Of a DNA stretch of 64,000 nt, positions 56,837 to 64,000 are shown one piece after another. The stretch is from Streptomyces sp. CB09001 (lineage in GTDB: Bacteria > Actinomycetota > Actinomycetes > Streptomycetales > Streptomycetaceae), in assembly GCF_003369795.1 (NCBI RefSeq), contig NZ_CP026730.1, positions 4,889,001 through 4,953,000 on the forward strand, written 5' to 3'. The notes beneath the pieces are model-generated. The model had not been told where the DNA came from and did not search any database. It saw only the letters and a list, made by a program, of their open reading frames with translations. Both the position numbers and the translations under genes were made by a program. Numbering within the stretch: the stretch's first letter is position 1; every line of letters begins with the position of its first letter.

Positions 56837-58098
56837 CGTCCTCGCAGCCGCCGGCCACGTCCCCGCCACCGGCGGCCGTTCTCCTCGTACCCGGCTGTGC
56901 CGGACTCCTCGCGCTCGGATGTCTCGCCTCCGTGCTGGGATCGGGGCCCGCGCAGCGGCCCGTCGCGCTGGCCTTCGGGGGGCTGGTCGTCCTCGGTGAG
57001 CTGACCCGGCGGGCCGGTGCCGAAGCCCGGGAGGCAGCGCCGCTCGGGGCCGCGGGCGCGCTGGCGTACGCGCTGCTCGGAGACGTCGCCGGGCAGCCCG
57101 CGCACCACGGTGTGGCCCAGACCGTCACCGTCGTGCTCGCCGCCTCGCTGCTCGGCAGCGTGCCCTACGTCGCGCGCGGCAGCGGCCCCGTCCTCGACCA
57201 CCTGGCGCGGCGCGTGCTCACCGTCGGTTTCGCCGCCGTGTGCTTCCGGCCGCTGTCCAACCAGGGCGTCCTCGACGACTGGAGCGGCCCCGCCTACGCG
57301 CTGCTGCTGCTCGGGCTGCTCGCCCTGACCACGCTGTGCGACGCGGTACTCGCCGCGGCACCCGCGCACGCCCGCACCGGCTGGCCCTTCGGGCCACTGC
57401 TGCGCGAAGAGCTGCGCGGCATGGGCGGGATCACCTCCGCGGTGTGCGCGACCGGCGCCGTGATGGCGCTCGCGGTCAGCGTCGCGGGACTGTGGGCACT
57501 GCCCGTCTTCTCCGTTCCCCTGCTGCTCGCCCAGCTCTCCTACCGCAGATACGCGGCCGTGCGGGCCACCTACCGGCAGACCATCGCCTCCCTGGCCCGC
57601 GCCACGGAGATCGCCGGATACACCCCGGCCGGGCACGCCCGCCGCGTCGCCGGACTCGGGGTGGCCGTGGGCCGGGACCTGGGACTGTCGGGGGCCGAGC
57701 TGACCGTGCTGGAGTACGCGGCCCTCATGCACGACATCGGCCAGCTGAGCCTGGTCGACCCGGTCCCGTCGGGAGCCACCGCCGGCCTGCCCGTCACCGA
57801 ACAGCGGCGGATCGCGCTGCTCGGCGGAGCCGTCGTCCGCCAGACCGGCGTCGACGCGGCGGTGGCGGTGGTGGTGGAGCGGCAGGCCGACCCCTGCCGG
57901 GAGCAGCCGGTCGCCGCGCGGATCGTACGTGTGGTGAACGCCTACGAGGAGAAGGCGCGGGACGCGGGGCCCGGGGGCGCCTTGACCGCGCTGGAGGAGC
58001 TGCGCCTGGCCACCGCGGGCGACTACGCTCCCGAGGTGGTGGAAGCCCTGGCCCGGGTCCTCTCCCGAGGCAGCCTTACCGAGCCCGCGGCTGGGTAA
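56833..58098 (+). CDS. Membrane HD-domain protein, degenerate HD-GYP
   Basis: A 421-residue paralogue of the preceding gene with about eight membrane helices and a C-terminal HD domain. The key residues are mostly altered: ATEIAGYTPAGHARRVAG keeps the first His, and YAALMHDIGQLSLVD keeps HD but has Gln instead of Lys. The HHHE and GYP segments are missing (VVRQTGVDAAVAVVVERQ stands there). It may be a regulatory or nucleotide-binding partner of the intact enzyme. GTG 56833 overlaps the upstream stop by four bases, so the two are coupled. Confidence 0.8.
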   Translation: MTSSQPPATSPPPAAVLLVPGCAGLLALGCLASVLGSGPAQRPVALAFGGLVVLGELTRRAGAEAREAAPLGAAGALAYALLGDVAGQPAHHGVAQTVTVVLAASLLGSVPYVARGSGPVLDHLARRVLTVGFAAVCFRPLSNQGVLDDWSGPAYALLLLGLLALTTLCDAVLAAAPAHARTGWPFGPLLREELRGMGGITSAVCATGAVMALAVSVAGLWALPVFSVPLLLAQLSYRRYAAVRATYRQTIASLARATEIAGYTPAGHARRVAGLGVAVGRDLGLSGAELTVLEYAALMHDIGQLSLVDPVPSGATAGLPVTEQRRIALLGGAVVRQTGVDAAVAVVVERQADPCREQPVAARIVRVVNAYEEKARDAGPGGALTALEELRLATAGDYAPEVVEALARVLSRGSLTEPAAG

Positions 58099-58212
58099 CC
58101 CATGGGTAATGAGCGCCTCCGCAGCCGTACGTGGTTTGATGCCCAGGAGAGGGTGTCCGGGGGCGCGAAAAGGCACAGCCAGCCCACAGAACGGAACTGG
58201 CAGGCGGGAATC

Positions 58213-59193
58213 GTGAGGATCTTCGGCAAGGCACGGCACCGGCCCTCCGCCTCTTGGCGGCAGGCCACCGACCGCGCGTTCACGCTGATCGGAGACGGTC
58301 GCTACGAGGACGCGGGCGCGCTGCTGACACGGGCGGCCGACCTGGAGCCCTGGCTGTCGGAGTCCTGGTTCAACCTGGCGCTGCTGCACAAGTTCCGGCA
58401 CGACTGGGAGCAGGCGAGGGCGGCCGGTCTGCGGGCCGTCGCGCTGCTCGACCGGGACATCGGCGCCCCCGACTGGTGGAACGTCGGCATCGCCGCGACC
58501 GCCCTGCAGGACTGGCCGCTGGCCCGTCGCGCCTGGCAGGCCTACGGGCTGCGCACCCCGGGGAGTGCCACGGACGCGGGTGAGCCGCTCGGCATGGACC
58601 TCGGCAGCGCGGCCGTACGGCTGTCCCCGGAGGGCGAGGCCGAGGTGGTGTGGGGGCGGAGGCTCGACCCCGCCCGTGTCGAGGTGCTGTCCATCCCGCT
58701 GCCGTCCTCCGGGCGGCGCTGGGGCGAGGTCGTCCTGCACGACGGCGTACCGCACGGGGAGCGCACGACCTCGGCCGGGCACTCCTACCCCGTCTTCGAC
58801 GAGATCGAGCTGTGGGCGCCCTCGCCGGTGCCCACCTGGGTGGTCCTCCTGGAGGCCGCCACCGAGTCCGACCGCGACGCCCTGGAGCAGCTGGCCGCCG
58901 ACGCCGGGTTCGCCGCCGAGGACTGGTCGTCCTCCGTCCGGCTGCTGTGCCGGATGTGCTCGGAGTCCCGGATGCCGTCCGACGAGGGCGAGGGCGAGCA
59001 CCTCGACCCGCACGACCACAGCGAACCCGGACACCCCGGGCCCCTGGGGCACCGCACCGACGGGCAGCTGTGGGTGCCGGAGCGGGAGTGCGGGGTGGCC
59101 GCGCCGGCCGGGCTGGTGAAGGGGTTGCTGGACGGGTGGGTCGCGGACAGCCCGGACTCCCGGGACTGGCGGGACCTGGAAGAGGTCTGCTGA
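58213..59193 (+). CDS. TPR-containing protein, function unknown
   Basis: A 326-residue cytosolic protein. An N-terminal pair of TPR-like helices ([61 protein letters not shown]) is followed by a beta-rich region with [21 protein letters not shown]. An acidic His/Asp-rich loop ([20 protein letters not shown]) lies near the C-terminus. GTG 58213 was chosen because the conserved segment [17 protein letters not shown] begins there and GGCGGGAA precedes it; an ATG at 58102 would add 37 residues. It lies between the HD pair and def on the same strand. Confidence 0.7.
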
Positions 59194-59272
59194 GCGGCCC
59201 CGTAGTCTTTGCCAGGACACTCCAGCAGCGTCAGCACCACCTTTGGTTGTACGAGGAAGGCATACGTCGGTC

Positions 59273-59923
59273 ATGGCCCAGCAGGACACCGATCAGCAGC
59301 ACCCGGGCGTGCTCCCCGTGGACGACGAGGGATTCGTCGTCGACAGCCAGGACTGCGAGGAGCGTGAGGCCGACTGGCGCGGGCGCGGCACCTCCCGCCC
59401 GATCACGGTGGTCGGCAACCCGGTGCTGCACAAGGAGTGCGAGGACGTCACCGACTTCGGCGAGGAGTTCCAGCAGCTGGTGGCCGACATGTTCGCCAGC
59501 CAGCGCACCGCCGAGGGCGTGGGCCTGGCCGCCAACCAGATCGGCGTCTCCAAGAAGGTCTTCGTCTACGACTGCCCCGACGACGAGGGCGTCCGCCACG
59601 TCGGCGTGGTCTGCAACCCGAGACTCGTCGAGCTGCCCGCCGACCGCCGTCGCCTGGACGACAGCAACGAGGGCTGCCTGTCCGTGCCGACGGCCTACGC
59701 ACCGCTGGCCCGCCCCGACTACGCCGAGGTGACCGGGCAGGACGAGAAGGGCAACCCGGTCAAGGTGCGCGGCACGGGCTACTTCGCTCGGTGTTTGCAG
59801 CACGAGACGGACCACCTGTACGGGTACCTGTACATCGACCGGCTCTCCAAGCGCGAACGCAAGGACGCGCTGCGGCAGATGGCCGAGAACGAGCCGCGCT
59901 ACCCCGTGGTCGCGAACGACTGA
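59273..59923 (+). CDS. def: Peptide deformylase
   Basis: A 216-residue iron/zinc deformylase that removes the formyl group from new proteins. The three motifs are [10 protein letters not shown] (about 83-92), EGCLSVP (Cys ligand, about 137-143) and [11 protein letters not shown] (HExxH, about 181-191). Compared with short deformylases it carries an extra ~40-residue N-terminal segment ([18 protein letters not shown]). ATG 59273 has GAGGAAGG somewhat distant upstream. A terminator hairpin follows. Confidence 0.93.
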
Positions 59924-59956
59924 CACCGCCTCACCCGCCCCACATCTCCGTTGCGC

Positions 59957-59994
59957 ACGGCGCCTGTTCGGGTCTTCCCCCGAGCAGGCGCCGT
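59957..59994 (+). terminator. Terminator after def
   Basis: A 10-bp stem (acggcgcctg with caggcgccgt) extended by CGGG/CCCG encloses a small loop and is followed by tcgtctgtgttcg. Confidence 0.75.
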
Positions 59995-60193
59995 TCGTCT
60001 GTGTTCGTCCGCGGAAAGCCGCCACACAACAGGAGAATTCCGGCATCGAGGGGTATCGAGGGGTAGTGAATGAAGCAAATCCGTTCCCAGAACGGTCAGT
60101 TGTGGTGCTGAATGGGAAGTGCGGGGATACGCAACGGCGCACGCCCCGCTCAGCGAGAGGGGTGCGCCACCGGCGGCTGAGAGGGGTTTGTTC
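59995..60193 (+). promoter_or_regulatory. Leader/promoter region of the sesquiterpene operon
   Basis: No coding sequence is supported. The region is relatively A/T-rich (gtagtgaatgaagcaaatcc). It holds a direct repeat of atcgaggggt (about 60045-60064) and an imperfect hairpin with arms ggcgcacgcccc and ggggtgcgcc (about 60136-60168) just before the start codon. Either could be an operator or leader structure; no clear -10/-35 pair was picked. Confidence 0.35.
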
Positions 60194-61279
60194 GTGCATG
60201 CTTTCCCACACGGCACCACAGCGACACCGACCGCGATCGCAGTACCGTCATCGCTCCGTCTCCCGGTGATCGAGGCGGCATTTCCCCGGCAACTGCACCC
60301 GTATTGGCCGAAGCTCCAGGAGACAACCCGGACCTGGCTGCTCGAAAAGCGGCTCATGCCGGCGAACAAGGTCCAGGAATATGCCGATGGCCTGTGCTAC
60401 ACGGACCTCATGGCGGGGTACTACCTGGGCGCCCCCGACGAGGTCATGCAGGCGATAGCGGACTACAGCGCGTGGTTCTTCGTCTGGGACGACCGCCACG
60501 ACCGTGACATCGTCCACGGCCGTGGCGGCGCCTGGCGGCGACTGCGCGGCCGGCTGCACACGGCACTCGACTCACCCGGGGACCACCTGCACCACGAGGA
60601 CACCCTGGTGGCCGGGTTCGCCGACAGTGTGCGGCGGCTGTACGCCTTCCTGCCAGCCACGTGGAACGCCCGGTTCGCCCGGCACTTCCACGCGGTGATC
60701 GAGGCGTACGACCGTGAATTCCACAACCGCACGCGCGGAATCGTGCCCGGCGTGGAGGAGTACCTCGAACTGCGCCGGCTCACCTTCGCGCACTGGATCT
60801 GGACCGATCTGCTGGAGCCGAGTTCGGGCTGCGAACTCCCCGACGCCGTACGGAACCACCCGGCATATTTCCGGGCGGCGCTGCTGAGTCAGGAATTCGC
60901 CGCCTGGTACAACGACCTCTGCTCGCTGCCCAAGGAAATAGCGGGAGACGAGGTCCACAATCTTGGCATCAGTCTCATCACTCACCATTCACTCACCCTG
61001 GAAGAAGCCATCGGAGAAGTCCGGCATCGCGTCGAGGAATGCATCACGGAATTCCTCGCCGCGGAGCAGGACGCCTTACGGTTCGCCGACGAACTCGCCG
61101 ACGGAACCGTACGCGGAAAGGAACTGAGCGGCGCCGTACGGGCCAACGTCGGCAATATGCGGAACTGGTTCAGTTCCGTCTACTGGTTCCACCACGAGTC
61201 CGGCCGGTACATGGTCGACAGCTGGGACGACCGGTCCACGCCCCCGTACGTCAACAACGAAGCGGCAGGTGAGAAATGA
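60194..61279 (+). CDS. Epi-isozizaene synthase (sesquiterpene cyclase)
   Basis: A 361-residue class I terpene cyclase turning farnesyl diphosphate into epi-isozizaene, precursor of the antibiotic albaflavenone. The Mg-binding motif is FVWDDRHDRD (DDRHD at 99-103) and the NSE motif is NDLCSLPKE (about 240-248). The C-terminus carries RNWFSSVYWFHHESGRY. Length and sequence match the S. coelicolor SCO5222 enzyme as I remember it, including the start (GTG 60194, VHAFPHGTT), so the longer frame from 60119 is not used. GAGAGG precedes the start. Its stop overlaps the P450 gene. Confidence 0.95.
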   Translation: MHAFPHGTTATPTAIAVPSSLRLPVIEAAFPRQLHPYWPKLQETTRTWLLEKRLMPANKVQEYADGLCYTDLMAGYYLGAPDEVMQAIADYSAWFFVWDDRHDRDIVHGRGGAWRRLRGRLHTALDSPGDHLHHEDTLVAGFADSVRRLYAFLPATWNARFARHFHAVIEAYDREFHNRTRGIVPGVEEYLELRRLTFAHWIWTDLLEPSSGCELPDAVRNHPAYFRAALLSQEFAAWYNDLCSLPKEIAGDEVHNLGISLITHHSLTLEEAIGEVRHRVEECITEFLAAEQDALRFADELADGTVRGKELSGAVRANVGNMRNWFSSVYWFHHESGRYMVDSWDDRSTPPYVNNEAAGEK

Positions 61280-62661
61280 CCGTCGAGTCCGTCAACCCCG
61301 AAACCCGCGCACCCGCGGCCCCGGGCGCACCGGAGCTGCGCGAGCCGCCCGTCGCGGGCGGCGGCGTGCCGCTGCTCGGCCACGGCTGGCGGCTGGCCCG
61401 TGACCCGCTGGCCTTCATGGCCCAGCTGCGCGACCACGGCGACATCGTGCGCATCAAGCTCGGCCCGAAGACCGTCTACGCGGTCACGAACCCGGAGCTG
61501 ACCGGCGCCCTCGCCCTGAACCCCGACTACCACATAGCCGGTCCGCTGTGGGAGTCGCTGGAGGGCCTGCTCGGCAAGGAGGGCGTGGCGACCGCCAACG
61601 GCCCGCTCCACCGCCGTCAGCGGCGCACCATCCAGCCGGCGTTCCGGCTGGACGCCATCCCCGCCTACGGGCCGATCATGGAGGAGGAGGCGCACGCGCT
61701 CACCGAGCGCTGGCAGCCGGGCAAGACCGTCGACGCCACCTCGGAGTCCTTCCGGGTCGCCGTGCGGGTCGCGGCCCGCTGCCTGCTGCGCGGGCAGTAC
61801 ATGGACGAGCGGGCCGAGCGGCTGTGCGTCGCGCTCGCCACCGTCTTCCGTGGCATGTACCGGCGCATGGTGGTCCCGCTCGGACCGCTGTACCGGCTGC
61901 CGCTTCCGGCCAACCGCCGATTCAACGACGCGTTGGCCGATCTGCACCTGCTGGTCGACGAGATCATCGCCGAACGCCGCGCATCCGGTCAAAAGCCGGA
62001 CGATTTGCTCACGGCATTGCTGGAGGCGAAGGACGACAATGGCGACCCGATCGGGGAACAGGAGATCCACGACCAGGTGGTCGCGATACTCACCCCGGGC
62101 AGTGAAACCATCGCGTCCACGATCATGTGGTTGCTCCAGGCACTTGCCGACCATCCGGAACATGCCGACCGCATACGCGACGAAGTCGAAGCGGTCACCG
62201 GCGGGCGTCCCGTGGCATTCGAGGACGTCCGGAAGCTCACGCACACCGGCAATGTCATCGTGGAGGCCATGCGTTTGCGTCCCGCCGTATGGGTATTGAC
62301 GCGGCGCGCGGTGGCCGAGAGCGAACTCGGTGGCTATCGCATTCCGGCCGGTGCGGACATCATCTACAGTCCGTACGCAATCCAACGCGATCCGAAGTCG
62401 TACGACGACAACCTGGAGTTCGACCCCGACCGGTGGCTCCCGGAACGTGCGGCGAATGTGCCGAAATACGCCATGAAGCCGTTCAGTGCGGGCAAGCGGA
62501 AGTGCCCCAGTGACCACTTCTCGATGGCACAGCTCACCCTGATCACGGCCGCGCTCGCCACGAAGTACCGCTTCGAACAGGTGGCGGGCTCGAACGACGC
62601 CGTCCGGGTCGGCATCACGCTGCGCCCGCACGACCTGCTGGTCAGGCCCGTGGCCCGGTGA
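61276..62661 (+). CDS. Cytochrome P450 CYP170A-type, epi-isozizaene oxidase
   Basis: A 461-residue P450 that oxidises epi-isozizaene in two steps to albaflavenone. The haem loop is FSAGKRKCPSDHF (axial Cys about 417), the K-helix ExxR is EAMRLR, and the I-helix reads LTPGSETIAST rather than the usual A/GGxDT. Family knowledge: CYP170A1 also has a second, moonlighting terpene-synthase site in its helical domain; the acidic DDNGD here is a candidate for that motif. The ATG overlaps the cyclase stop (ATGA). Confidence 0.95.
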   Translation: MTVESVNPETRAPAAPGAPELREPPVAGGGVPLLGHGWRLARDPLAFMAQLRDHGDIVRIKLGPKTVYAVTNPELTGALALNPDYHIAGPLWESLEGLLGKEGVATANGPLHRRQRRTIQPAFRLDAIPAYGPIMEEEAHALTERWQPGKTVDATSESFRVAVRVAARCLLRGQYMDERAERLCVALATVFRGMYRRMVVPLGPLYRLPLPANRRFNDALADLHLLVDEIIAERRASGQKPDDLLTALLEAKDDNGDPIGEQEIHDQVVAILTPGSETIASTIMWLLQALADHPEHADRIRDEVEAVTGGRPVAFEDVRKLTHTGNVIVEAMRLRPAVWVLTRRAVAESELGGYRIPAGADIIYSPYAIQRDPKSYDDNLEFDPDRWLPERAANVPKYAMKPFSAGKRKCPSDHFSMAQLTLITAALATKYRFEQVAGSNDAVRVGITLRPHDLLVRPVAR

Positions 62662-62674
62662 CGACCCCGACGGC

Positions 62675-63643
62675 TCAGGCGGCGGCCTCCGGGCCCCGGA
62701 AGGTGCGCCGGTAGGCGTGCGGGGTGGTGCCCAGGGCCCTGGTGAACTGGTGCCTCAGGGCCGCCGCCGTGCCGAAACCGGCGCGCCAGGCGATCGCGTC
62801 CATCGTCTCGTCCGTCGCCTCGAGCAGCCGCTGGGCCAGCAGGACGCGCTGGCGCAGGATCCAGCGGTAGGGGGTCGTCCCCGTCTCCTGCTGGAAGCGG
62901 CGGGCGAACGTGCGCGGGGACATGTGCGCCCGGACCGCCAACTGCTCGACCGTGACCTCCTCGTCGAGGTGCTGCTCCATCCAGGCCAGCACCTCGCCGA
63001 CGGTGTCGCAGGAGGAGCGCGGCAGCGGCCGTTCGATGTACTGTGCCTGCCCGCCGTCCCGGTGCGGGGGCACCACCATGCGCCGGGCGATCCGGTTGGC
63101 GACCTCCGGACCCTGCTCCTTGCGGACGATGTGCAGGCAGGCGTCGATGCCGGCGGCGGTCCCGGCCGAGGTGATCACCGGGTCCTCGTCGACGTAGAGC
63201 ACGTCCGGTGCGACCCGGGCCCGCGGGTGCTGCCGGGCCAACTCGGCCGCGTGGTGCCAGTGCACCGCGCACCGCCGCCCGTCCAGCAGACCGGCGGCGC
63301 CCAGCACGAAGACGCCGGAGCACACGCTGAGCACGCGTGTGCCCCGGTCCGTCGCCCGGCGCAGGGCGTCCAGCAGCTCGGGCGGGTACTCCCGGCGGAC
63401 GAAGTCGCTGCCGGCCGGCACCGCGATCAGGTCGGCCTCCTCCAGCCGCTCCAGGCCGTACGGCGTGGAGACGGTCAGCCCGCCGACGTGGGTGCCCAGC
63501 GTGGGGCCCTCCGCGGAGACCACCGCGAAGTCGTACCCCGGCAGGCCCTCGTCGCTCCGGTCGATGCCGAAGACCTCGCAGATCACGCCGAGTTCGAAGG
63601 GATGCGCACCGTCCAGCAGGACGGCCGCCACGTTCCGCAACAT
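62675..63643 (-). CDS. nrdS: GlxA-type AraC-family regulator (probable NrdS)
   Basis: A 322-residue regulator with an N-terminal DJ-1/PfpI amidase-like domain (VAAVLLDGAHPFELGVICEV; CSGVFVLGAAGLLDGRR with the conserved Cys; TSAGTAAGIDACLHI) and a C-terminal AraC double helix-turn-helix (LAVRAHMSPRTFARRFQQET, IAWRAGFGTAAALRHQFTRA). It lies downstream of nrdB on the same strand. As I recall, S. coelicolor has an nrdABS class Ia ribonucleotide reductase operon whose third gene encodes an AraC-like protein, hence the name. A 271-bp gap to nrdB, which holds an opposing small ORF, suggests its own promoter may exist. Confidence 0.8.
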   Translation of the reverse strand: MLRNVAAVLLDGAHPFELGVICEVFGIDRSDEGLPGYDFAVVSAEGPTLGTHVGGLTVSTPYGLERLEEADLIAVPAGSDFVRREYPPELLDALRRATDRGTRVLSVCSGVFVLGAAGLLDGRRCAVHWHHAAELARQHPRARVAPDVLYVDEDPVITSAGTAAGIDACLHIVRKEQGPEVANRIARRMVVPPHRDGGQAQYIERPLPRSSCDTVGEVLAWMEQHLDEEVTVEQLAVRAHMSPRTFARRFQQETGTTPYRWILRQRVLLAQRLLEATDETMDAIAWRAGFGTAAALRHQFTRALGTTPHAYRRTFRGPEAAA

Positions 63644-63735
63644 GCCGCCAGTGTGCCTCGCCGGTGGCAGGAAATCGAGGCCTTACGGCAGTCCTGCCAC
63701 TGCCGGTAAGGAGTCTCCGGCGTGACAGTGGTGTC

Positions 63736-64000
63736 ATGACCGGAAACCAGATCGAAGCCCTTGTCGGAATGCTCGCGACCTTCGGACTCCTCGTCCTCAT
63801 GATCCTGCCCTCGGTGATCGGCATCGTGCGCGACCGGCGCATCGACCGCCAGATCCGGGAGGCCCGGGACGGCGGGGAGGCCCGGGCCCACCACGGGAAG
63901 GAGACCCAGGAGACTCAGAAGTCCTCGGACAGGTCGACCGTGCCCTCCACCGCCACCTGGTACGCCGAGGGGCGCCGCTCGAAGAAGTTGGTCAACTCCT
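63736..64000 (+). CDS. Small single-pass membrane protein, 3' end overlapping nrdB antisense
   Basis: ATG 63736 opens a frame starting MTGNQIEALVGMLATFGLLV, then LMILPSVIGIVRDRRIDRQI: one clear membrane helix followed by a basic and then Gly/Glu/His-rich tail. The first 60 codons look like a real Streptomyces small membrane protein. The frame then runs, without a stop before the window ends, across the 3' end of nrdB in antisense. Either the overlap is real or the stop lies just outside. It is divergent from nrdS. Confidence 0.45.
   Translation, partial: MTGNQIEALVGMLATFGLLVLMILPSVIGIVRDRRIDRQIREARDGGEARAHHGKETQETQKSSDRSTVPSTATWYAEGRRSKKLVNS
63915..64000 (-). CDS. nrdB: Ribonucleotide-diphosphate reductase small subunit, C-terminal end (partial)
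   Basis: Only the last 28 codons are inside the window: ELTNFFERRPSAYQVAV then EGTVDLSEDF before TGA (63917-63915). The NFFERRPSAYQ segment and the acidic C-terminal tail, which docks into the large subunit, are typical of NrdB proteins. The position upstream of the nrdS-like gene supports a class Ia nrd operon. Confidence 0.75.
   Translation of the reverse strand, partial: ELTNFFERRPSAYQVAVEGTVDLSEDF

Noticed and set aside
60119..60193. Extension of the sesquiterpene synthase to 60119
   Set aside because: The known enzyme starts at VHAFPHG (GTG 60194), and the upstream region forms a hairpin rather than coding sequence.
63583..63894. Minus-strand open frame between nrdB and nrdS
   Set aside because: Its product is low in complexity and its end overlaps nrdS out of frame; the plus-strand membrane ORF is more protein-like.

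Overview
The window is a high-GC chromosomal segment of a Streptomyces. Evidence: very GC-rich third codon positions, many GTG starts, WblC, SigR/RsrA, mycoredoxin, AdnAB, and the epi-isozizaene synthase/CYP170 pair next to a class Ia ribonucleotide reductase cluster. From memory the gene order matches the S. coelicolor core around SCO5175-SCO5225. The stretch moeZ-ATL-adnAB-nudC-mrx-uvrD2-wblC-ABC1-PDZ protease-UPF0182 also parallels the mycobacterial Rv3206c-Rv3193c block. This is old, vertically inherited core DNA with one small accessory insertion.

Layout. 1-3.2 kb: membrane protein, NDP-sugar epimerase-like SDR and spherulin-4 family protein, possibly a surface-polysaccharide module. 3.3-4.5 kb: moeZ behind a SigR-type promoter. 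4.5-7.8 kb: two tandem lipoprotein aminopeptidases. 7.9-10.7 kb: a large membrane protein with a kinase-like domain. 10.8-20.1 kb: alkyltransferase-like protein, the AdnA/AdnB helicase-nuclease pair and an M20 dipeptidase. 20.3-21.2 kb: nudC. 21.3-23.4 kb: an insertion holding a frameshifted serine-recombinase remnant, a small lipoprotein, a gene fragment and an M55 D-aminopeptidase. 23.4-27.5 kb: mycoredoxin (SigR promoter), uvrD2, then wblC with its WblC-type promoter, upstream ORF and terminator-attenuator. 27.6-31.1 kb: ABC1-family protein, ThiF-like protein, zinc metallopeptidase. 31.2-34.4 kb: TerD-AIM24 fusion followed by two AIM24 paralogues. 34.5-43.6 kb: Nudix hydrolase, zincin-like protein, SDR, moaE, a small membrane protein, the YlbL-like PDZ protease, a PPA1309-like protein and the UPF0182 membrane protein. 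43.7-46.1 kb: two identical initiator tRNA genes in inverted orientation around a Sel1-repeat gene. 46.1-53.5 kb: Fur family, CBS protein, hisN, TetR, SMR transporter, rsgA-aroA, M50 protease and SRAP protein. 53.5-55.4 kb: hydrolase and sigR-rsrA. 55.5-59.2 kb: two HD-domain membrane proteins and a TPR protein. 59.3-62.7 kb: def and the albaflavenone pair. 62.7-64 kb: nrdS-like AraC regulator, a small membrane protein and the 3' end of nrdB.

Themes. Thiol-oxidative stress: three matches to the SigR consensus GGAAT-N18-GTT lie before moeZ, mrx and the long form of sigR. DNA repair: AdnAB, UvrD2, ATL and SRAP. Antibiotic response: wblC. Several genes start 6-7 nt after a TANNNT -10 box, suggesting leaderless transcripts. 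The least understood and most interesting parts are the AIM24 trio, the epimerase/spherulin module, the tRNA inverted repeat and the 21.3-23.4 kb insertion. No complete IS element, phage or CRISPR array was seen. All functional names come from recognising protein motifs by eye; no database search was run.
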